A DNA stretch of 11,474 bases from Candidatus Coatesiibacteriota bacterium (GTDB lineage: Bacteria; B130-G9). Positions within the stretch are counted from its first letter, which is position 1. Every line of letters begins with the position of its first letter. Below are positions 6,694 through 11,474 of the stretch, in pieces. Both the position numbers and the translations under genes were made by a program. The stretch covers positions 1 through 11,474 of the forward strand of contig JAFGIT010000359.1 of the NCBI GenBank assembly GCA_016929465.1. The letters run 5' to 3'. Below the pieces are notes generated by a model. The model was not told the origin of the DNA, made no database searches, and was given only the letters and a program-made list of their open reading frames with translations.

Positions 6694-7539
6694 TCACCCT
6701 CCAAGGCTGTAGAACTTATTCTGTGCGCCCGAGCAGCCGGCCTCTGGCTTCGCCTCCACGGCTCGCATGATTGCCTCCAGCGCTCCGAGCTTGCGATAAG
6801 AAAAAGAAATATCACTGAAAAGGCACGGCTTCAACAAACCGTCACTCGTAAGCCTCAAGCGATTGCAGCGGCGACAGTCTCCTCCCGATCCCCCCTCGAC
6901 CACCCAAAATTCTCCATTCTCGATATCCATTCGACGGATGAACCTTGCTTCCAGCCCAAGTGAAGCTGCAAACTCCCTCACCGCGACCGCATCGGGCTCG
7001 CTGGAGGAATTCTCCACCACGCAGTTTAGCTTGGTACCGGCAAAGCCTGCATCGAGAGCCGCCTTTATTCCATTCAAGGCGTCGTCGAGATCGCCTCCGC
7101 GAGTCATCTCGCAGTATTTTTCTGGCGAGAGAGTGTCGAGGCTGATGTTCAGACGATGAAGTCCTGCATCCTTCAGTGGACGGGCAAATCTGGTCAGAAA
7201 TGTTCCGTTCGTAGTCATTGCGAGATCTCGGATGCCGTCCACCTTGGCCAACATCGACACCAAATCCAGAATCCCGCGCCGGACGAGCGGCTCCCCACCT
7301 GTGATGCGCACCTTGGTCACGCCAAGATCGACTGCGACCCTGACCACATCCAGTATCTCCTCGAACGATAGTATGTCGTCGTGCTTTACTAAAGGAACGC
7401 CATCGGCAGGCATGCAATAAACGCAGCGGAGATTGCAGCGGTCCGTTACAGAGACCCTGAGATAATCAATGCTGCGGTTGAATCTGTCGAAGAGCCGACA
7501 AGCTTTCGGCTCCCTGAATGTACCCTGCGATCTCAACAA
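6694..7539 (-). CDS. moaA: GTP 3',8-cyclase MoaA, compact form (radical SAM)
   Basis: The protein is 281 aa, cytoplasmic, and performs the first step of molybdenum-cofactor synthesis: SAM-dependent cyclisation of GTP. The lead-in IDYLRVSVTDRCNLRCVYC holds the radical-SAM cluster cysteines 35, 39 and 42. TGGEP lies at 80-84 and LNISLDTL at 130-137. The second cluster motif C222-x2-C225-NRLRL...C239 includes the GTP-contacting Arg pair, and the C-terminal double glycine required in MoaA is present (SLGG). The protein is about 45-50 residues shorter than typical MoaA (about 325-340 aa). The missing part lies between RFIRRM (199-204) and Cys222, with no sign of frameshift. The start is a TTG at 7539 (a second in-frame TTG directly precedes it) with GGGAG upstream; the first internal ATG lies after the cluster motif and is too late. 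First gene of the moa operon. Confidence 0.92.
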   Translation of the reverse strand: MLRSQGTFREPKACRLFDRFNRSIDYLRVSVTDRCNLRCVYCMPADGVPLVKHDDILSFEEILDVVRVAVDLGVTKVRITGGEPLVRRGILDLVSMLAKVDGIRDLAMTTNGTFLTRFARPLKDAGLHRLNISLDTLSPEKYCEMTRGGDLDDALNGIKAALDAGFAGTKLNCVVENSSSEPDAVAVREFAASLGLEARFIRRMDIENGEFWVVEGGSGGDCRRCNRLRLTSDGLLKPCLFSDISFSYRKLGALEAIMRAVEAKPEAGCSGAQNKFYSLGG

Positions 7540-7636
7540 CTGGACTCCCTGACTTAATTTGCGGCCCCCTCAAAATTCAGAGACACATTCGTGCGCTTTA
7601 TTGGAACATAGATGGTTCAATCGATGTTGGCGCACC

Positions 7637-7665
7637 TTGACGAGCATATAACTGAACCCTACAAT
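7637..7665 (+). promoter_or_regulatory. Sigma70-type promoter for the DUF4390-ntrY-ntrX operon
   Basis: TTGACG (7637-7642) and TACAAT (7660-7665) are separated by exactly 17 nt, matching 10 of 12 consensus bases. Transcription would begin near 7672. It is the best promoter match I found in the window and is correctly placed before the plus-strand operon. Confidence 0.65.
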
Positions 7666-7673
7666 AATGTAAA
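7645..7673 (-). promoter_or_regulatory. Sigma70-type promoter for the moa operon, overlapping the divergent promoter
   Basis: On the minus strand, TTTACA (7673-7668) and TATATG (7650-7645) are separated by 17 nt, matching 9 of 12 consensus bases. Transcription would begin near 7638, leaving a leader of about 100 nt before the moaA start. The site occupies the same DNA as the plus-strand promoter. Confidence 0.45.
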
Positions 7674-7720
7674 TCAAATGGAGGTGAGGATTGCCTCGCT
7701 TCCGAGGTGGGAGGTATTCT

Positions 7721-8449
7721 ATGGCTTCAATCTGGTTGGGAGGCATCTTGAGAGCAACCTCCGCGTGCGCAGTTCTCGTTGCATGCATCCTGGTCTCCGC
7801 TCTTGTATCTGCTCAAACGGAGCCCGAAGCCAAGTCATCTCAAACCGCGATAGCCACATCAACGGCTTCGTTCGAGCCAGAGCCTCGAATGACAAAGCCT
7901 TCCGCCAAGATCAAGGGAAATCGACGCACGGTCATTGTCAAATCCAGACTCCTCAACTGGATGAACGATGATCTGAACGAATTCCTCGAATCGGGCCTGC
8001 CGTTGAAGCTCTCTTTCAAAGCGGCGATCTTCGAGGAGCGTGACTTCTGGTTCGACGCTCAGCTCGCCTCGATAATTATCAAGAAACAGGTCACTTACGA
8101 TCCTGTGAAGAAGACTTATACTGTGCTTACAATGCGCGGCGATAAGGAGTTCAGCACGGAGTTTGCAGATCAAGGCGAGGCGATGGATAACCTCCTGGGA
8201 TTGGAGACAGACCTGCCCATCCACCTGTTCATGGAGAAATACCCCGAACGGAAATACTATGCTGGTGTTTATTGCGACGTTGTCGCGAGCGAGATTGACC
8301 TCCCATTCAGCAGAATGATCTGGTTCCTGCGGACCGGCTACACAACCGACTGGTTCTACTCCGAAAGGATCTCTACAGCGCCCCTCAAAGGCGATGGCAA
8401 GGGCAAGCGGAGAACCGTTACCACTAGTCCACAGGGGACCAGGGAATGA
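7721..8449 (+). CDS. DUF4390 domain-containing secreted or membrane-tethered protein
   Basis: The protein is 242 aa from the ATG at 7721 (GGGAGG at 7709-7714, 6 nt upstream). A TTG at 7691 with its own GGAGG (7680-7684) would add ten residues; both are well formed. Residues 1-31 form a signal peptide or anchor ending LVSA-Q. After a variable Thr/Ser/Glu-rich linker (32-65), residues about 68-218 match DUF4390 in pattern: LNEFLESGLPLKLSFKA, then an aromatic DFWFD strand, VTYDPVKKTYTVLTM, and near the end EIDLPFSRMIWFLR and TDWFYSE. The biochemical role of DUF4390 is unknown. It is repeatedly encoded next to NtrY-type kinases, as here, where its TGA overlaps the kinase ATG (ATGA). This suggests an extracytoplasmic partner or ligand-sensing accessory of the kinase, an inference from context only. 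Confidence 0.82.
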   Translation: MASIWLGGILRATSACAVLVACILVSALVSAQTEPEAKSSQTAIATSTASFEPEPRMTKPSAKIKGNRRTVIVKSRLLNWMNDDLNEFLESGLPLKLSFKAAIFEERDFWFDAQLASIIIKKQVTYDPVKKTYTVLTMRGDKEFSTEFADQGEAMDNLLGLETDLPIHLFMEKYPERKYYAGVYCDVVASEIDLPFSRMIWFLRTGYTTDWFYSERISTAPLKGDGKGKRRTVTTSPQGTRE

Positions 8450-10758
8450 AGGAATTCCCCTCAGCAAGCCTCGGTGATGAGGCCGAAGAAGACCTGGCTG
8501 CAGACTCTGATGAGAAGCCGGAAGATCTAGCGGATCATCCGAGACGGGCGAGGCGGCGCAAGAACACAATTGCCATTCTGGCGATCTTCCTCTTGTCCGT
8601 CATGGCATCCTCCGTTCTGGTTTATATAGAGAGCGGAAGCCTCATCGACATGGAGGGAGGCAACGTATCCAGCCTCGAGCGCGGCGTTTGGCAGGCGACG
8701 CTGATGCTCAATATCCTCATCACGATGCTGCTGATCTTCTTGATCTTCCGGAATCTGATAAAGCTCTATTTCGAGCGAAAGAGGAAGAAGATCGGCGCGA
8801 GGCTTCGGACGAAACTCGTAGTCGCGTTCGTCAGTTTCAGCCTCATTCCGTCGATACTGCTCTATATGCTGGCCTCAGGTCTCGTCCGCGAGACTTTCGA
8901 CAAGCTTCTTCTCCCTGATGTCGAGCGAGTTTATCAGAATGCGCTCGACCTGGCAGGCTTCTACCATGAACAAGACGTCGATGCCACGGAGAGATTCGCC
9001 GACTACTTGGCGGGACTCATCGGCGAGAAGCAGCTCCTGCAGGAATCGAAGAGGGACGACCTCAAAGCGCTGCTAGAGGAAAAAACCGCGGAATATGGCC
9101 TCGAAGGCATTCAAGTACTCCAGGGCAAGTCCGAGATCGCCCGAATAGAAGCACCAGACGGCGGCCTTTCGGCAAAATTCTTCGAATTCGACGAAAATCG
9201 AATCGATCAATTGCTCAAAAAGAAACGAGAACGAATAGTAGAGAATCCCTCTGAGGGCGACACCGATGTGATCAGCTGTGCTGTCCCAATCAAATCAGCG
9301 GACGACACGGTGAGTGGCGCGGTTGTGGTGAAATATGTCGTCAGGCCGGAAGTCTCCGCCTCCAAAGATAGAATCTCGTCATCGATAACTCGCTACAAGC
9401 TCTTCTCCACGAAGGAGGGCTGGAAGCAGAAGATCTATGTGTTCCTCGTCCTGATCCTGACCCTGCTCATAGTCTTCGCCGCGACCTGGTTCGGATTTTA
9501 TCTCGCAAAGGTCATGACGAGACCGATCGAGAGGCTATTGAAGGGACTTCAATCGGTCGCAAGGGGGGACCTCGCTGTGCACCTTAGTGGTGAAACGAAT
9601 GATGAGATGGGCCTGCTCGTAAATGCCTTCAACAAGATGGTTGCGGACCTCAAGGCGAGCAGGACCGCCGTCAATAAAGCCGAAAGCCAGCTCTCGCGGT
9701 CCAGTCGCGACTACGACAGAAGACGACGCCACATGGAGGCGATACTCTCGAATATCGCAACAGGTGTAGTATCGCTCAACATAAAGGGAAAGGTAACAAT
9801 TGCGAACGAGGCGGCGCTATCGATGCTTAACCTCCAGGAGGAGACATGCGTCCAGCGCGACTACAAAGAGGTCTTCTTTGTTCCAGACCTGCGCGAGCTA
9901 GGTTTGCTCATTCAGGACCTGGTCAGGGGAAAACGAAGCATGCGGGAACGTGAGTGCACAGTTACGGTTCGGGGACAAACACACAATCTTCTCGTGACCC
10001 TGGCGCTTCTGAGGGACACACAGGAGAGCGAGATGGGGTTCGTGGTCGTCTTCGAGGACCTGTCACAGCTTCTGAAGGCGAAAAAAGCCGCAGCTTGGCG
10101 TGAGGTGGCCAGGAGAATAGCTCATGAAATCAAGAACCCCCTCACTCCCATTCAGCTCTATGCACAGCGCCTTCAGAAGCAATCCCAGAAGCTCGGCGCA
10201 GATGATGACGGCCTATTCAAGGAGTGCGTCGATACGATCATTCAGGAAATCAATGGGCTGAAGCTCCTGGTCAACGAATTCTCACGATTCGCGAGAATGC
10301 CTGAGGTTCAGGCGCGCCCAAGTGACCTCCATAAGATCATCACAGAGGTTCTCACCCTATATGACGGCAATTTGACAAATGCAAAGATCGAGACACATCT
10401 CGACAGCAATGTCCCGATGGCGAACCTCGATGCTGAGCAGATGAAGCAGGTATTCAGAAATCTAATAAATAACGCGCTGGAGGCGGCGAATGAATTCGTG
10501 ACGATTGACATCTCCACGAATTACGACAGCGTCCTGAAGATCGTGCGGATCGAACTTGCCGACGACGGCACAGGGATCGATAAAGAGAGCAAAGATAAAT
10601 TGTTCCTGCCATACTTCTCGACAAAGAAGCGCGGGACCGGACTTGGGCTCGCGATCGCTCAGAGGATAATTGAGGACCATGGCGGATACATTCGAGTTCA
10701 GGATAACGTCCCCAAAGGGACAAGGTTCATAATCGAGCTCCCCGGAGGGACATCATGA
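8446..10758 (+). CDS. ntrY: NtrY-like membrane sensor histidine kinase
   Basis: The protein is 770 aa. It starts at the ATG in the ATGA overlap with the DUF4390 gene, implying coupled translation. An acidic N-terminal tail (1-30) precedes RRARRRK and transmembrane segments at about 41-61, 86-104 and 122-145. An extracytoplasmic sensor region (about 146-327) and a fourth segment (328-354) follow. HAMP lies at about 351-404, a coiled linker at 405-430 and a PAS domain at about 430-540. The HisKA domain has the phosphoacceptor His560 in RRIAHEIKNPLTPIQL. The ATPase domain has an N-box (RNLINNALEAA, 671-681), DDGTGID (706-712), and FLPYFSTKKRGTGLGLAIAQ (720-739). All catalytic boxes are intact, so it should autophosphorylate and pass phosphate to the regulator encoded next. 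This architecture is that of NtrY, linked in known bacteria to nitrogen or redox/envelope control; the stimulus here is unknown. Confidence 0.93.
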   Translation: MKEFPSASLGDEAEEDLAADSDEKPEDLADHPRRARRRKNTIAILAIFLLSVMASSVLVYIESGSLIDMEGGNVSSLERGVWQATLMLNILITMLLIFLIFRNLIKLYFERKRKKIGARLRTKLVVAFVSFSLIPSILLYMLASGLVRETFDKLLLPDVERVYQNALDLAGFYHEQDVDATERFADYLAGLIGEKQLLQESKRDDLKALLEEKTAEYGLEGIQVLQGKSEIARIEAPDGGLSAKFFEFDENRIDQLLKKKRERIVENPSEGDTDVISCAVPIKSADDTVSGAVVVKYVVRPEVSASKDRISSSITRYKLFSTKEGWKQKIYVFLVLILTLLIVFAATWFGFYLAKVMTRPIERLLKGLQSVARGDLAVHLSGETNDEMGLLVNAFNKMVADLKASRTAVNKAESQLSRSSRDYDRRRRHMEAILSNIATGVVSLNIKGKVTIANEAALSMLNLQEETCVQRDYKEVFFVPDLRELGLLIQDLVRGKRSMRERECTVTVRGQTHNLLVTLALLRDTQESEMGFVVVFEDLSQLLKAKKAAAWREVARRIAHEIKNPLTPIQLYAQRLQKQSQKLGADDDGLFKECVDTIIQEINGLKLLVNEFSRFARMPEVQARPSDLHKIITEVLTLYDGNLTNAKIETHLDSNVPMANLDAEQMKQVFRNLINNALEAANEFVTIDISTNYDSVLKIVRIELADDGTGIDKESKDKLFLPYFSTKKRGTGLGLAIAQRIIEDHGGYIRVQDNVPKGTRFIIELPGGTS

Positions 10759-10814
10759 CCAGCGTTTGTTTGAGTCTTGATAGAGAAGGCTATGCGATAT
10801 GGTTGATAAAGTAG
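10755..10814 (+). other. 19-codon mini-ORF bridging kinase and regulator genes
   Basis: An ATG at 10755 overlaps the kinase stop (ATGA) and opens a frame of 19 codons (starting [10 protein letters not shown]) that ends at TAG 10812-10814, 11 nt inside the regulator gene. It could carry ribosomes from the kinase stop to the regulator start and so couple their translation, or it may be chance. I see no conserved feature in the peptide. Confidence 0.25.
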
Positions 10815-11474
10815 GCGAACGGATACTGGTAGTTGACGACAACGCCACGATAAGGTCATCTCTGACGGCCGTTCTGACCGATGAGGGCTTCGAGGTATCG
10901 GCCGTGGCTGATGCTACGGAAACCTTCGAATTTCTCGAGAGTAATGCGCCGGCGGTAGTCCTGCTAGATATATGGCTTCCCGGAACGAGCGGCATGGATG
11001 CTCTCAAGAGAATCAGACAGGATTACCCCGAAACCACGGTCATCATGATTTCGGGTCATGGCACGATCGAGTTGTCGGTCCAGGCGATGAAGCTGGGCGC
11101 CTATGGTTTCATCGAGAAGCCGATCTCCCTGGAGAATCTCCTGCAGCAGATACAGCACGCCCTCGATTCCAGGCGTCAAAACATGCAGATTCGCGCCCTG
11201 AAGCAGCGGATCAGCCGCAAATATGAACTCGTTGGCAAGAGCAAGGCGATAGAGGTGATTCGGGAGCAGGCAGTTCAGGCGGCACCTTCCAACGCACGTG
11301 TCCTGATAATGGGTGAAAACGGAACCGGAAAAGAACTAGTTGCCGGATTGATCCACGAGGCTAGCTTGCGGAAGGATGGCCCTTTCGTAGAGGTGAATTG
11401 CGCGGCCATTCCTGAGGAGCTCATAGAGAGCGAGCTATTCGGGCACGAAAAGGGAGCCTTTACGGGGGCGACCA
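10799..11474 (+). CDS. ntrX: NtrX-like sigma54-dependent response regulator (partial)
   Basis: The frame runs from the ATG at 10799 (GAGAAGG about 9 nt upstream) off the window end; 225 codons are visible. Residues about 7-122 are a receiver domain: acidic pocket Asp13-Asp14, phosphoacceptor Asp57 in LLDIWLPG, Ser85 in MISGHG and Lys107 in IEKP. After a short linker, a sigma54-interaction AAA+ domain starts near residue 143: LVGKSKAI, Walker A GENGTGKE (172-179), [25 protein letters not shown], with the GAFTGA loop at 219-224 that contacts sigma54. Walker B and the DNA-binding helix-turn-helix lie outside the window. Pairing with the adjacent NtrY-like kinase is inferred from order and spacing. 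Its targets should carry -24/-12 promoters; I find no believable one here. Confidence 0.93.
   Translation, partial: MVDKVGERILVVDDNATIRSSLTAVLTDEGFEVSAVADATETFEFLESNAPAVVLLDIWLPGTSGMDALKRIRQDYPETTVIMISGHGTIELSVQAMKLGAYGFIEKPISLENLLQQIQHALDSRRQNMQIRALKQRISRKYELVGKSKAIEVIREQAVQAAPSNARVLIMGENGTGKELVAGLIHEASLRKDGPFVEVNCAAIPEELIESELFGHEKGAFTGAT

Noticed and set aside
7540-7638. A molybdenum-cofactor riboswitch in the moaA leader.
   Set aside because: The roughly 100-nt leader shows no convincing multi-stem architecture or conserved motif of that riboswitch class by eye; a covariance-model scan would settle it.
7859-8569. A 236-codon minus-strand open frame opposite the DUF4390 and kinase genes.
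   Set aside because: It is the antisense shadow of two clearly coding plus-strand genes and shows no protein-like domain.
1-11474. Defence system, prophage, CRISPR array or insertion sequence.
   Set aside because: No nuclease, transposase, integrase, repeat-spacer array or tRNA-flanked junction was seen; all genes have housekeeping, regulatory or secreted-protein character.

Overview
The window looks like chromosomal DNA of an uncultured or little-studied Gram-negative (diderm) bacterium of moderate-to-high GC. The evidence is a four-pass NtrY-type histidine kinase followed by an NtrX-type sigma54 activator, a DUF4390 protein coupled to the kinase, and secreted proteins built from beta-sandwich, SUMF1 and solenoid modules. 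Such modules are common in deltaproteobacterial and candidate-phylum genomes. No rRNA, tRNA, transposase, CRISPR array or phage gene is visible, and the phylum cannot be fixed from this sequence.

Layout. (1) 1-3516, minus strand: two secreted-protein genes, probably one transcription unit. The upstream gene (2257-3516) encodes a signal peptide, a beta-sandwich domain and a SUMF1/FGE-like domain. The downstream gene (2180 to beyond base 1) encodes a signal peptide, a thioredoxin-like domain, the same type of beta-sandwich, an unassigned region and a GxDxY solenoid of about 27-residue repeats. (2) 3517-3855: non-coding, with a GC-rich palindrome. (3) 3856-5127, plus: a membrane-anchored SGNH/GDSL-type hydrolase. 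(4) 5128-5223: convergent gap with a long inverted repeat. (5) 5224-7539, minus: a tight molybdenum-cofactor operon, moaA - moaC - (MOSC-Mog/MoaB fusion). (6) 7540-7720: divergent control region with two good, physically overlapping sigma70-type promoters. (7) 7721-11474, plus: DUF4390 protein, ntrY-like kinase and ntrX-like response regulator (truncated by the window end), with ATGA overlaps indicating translational coupling.

How the genes work together. The moa operon would convert GTP to cPMP (MoaA, MoaC) and adenylylate molybdopterin (Mog domain), with the MOSC domain possibly handling sulfur or cofactor transfer. MoaD/MoaE and MoeA must be encoded elsewhere. The DUF4390-NtrY-NtrX cluster is a membrane-sensing two-component system acting through RpoN; its stimulus is unknown. 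The two secreted proteins share a module and probably work at the cell surface or in the periplasm; their function is unknown. In both, an expected catalytic cysteine appears to be replaced by Asp.

I see no defence system or mobile element. The least ordinary content is the modular secreted protein at 1-2180 with its solenoid, together with its SUMF1 partner; next are the compact MoaA and the MOSC-Mog fusion.
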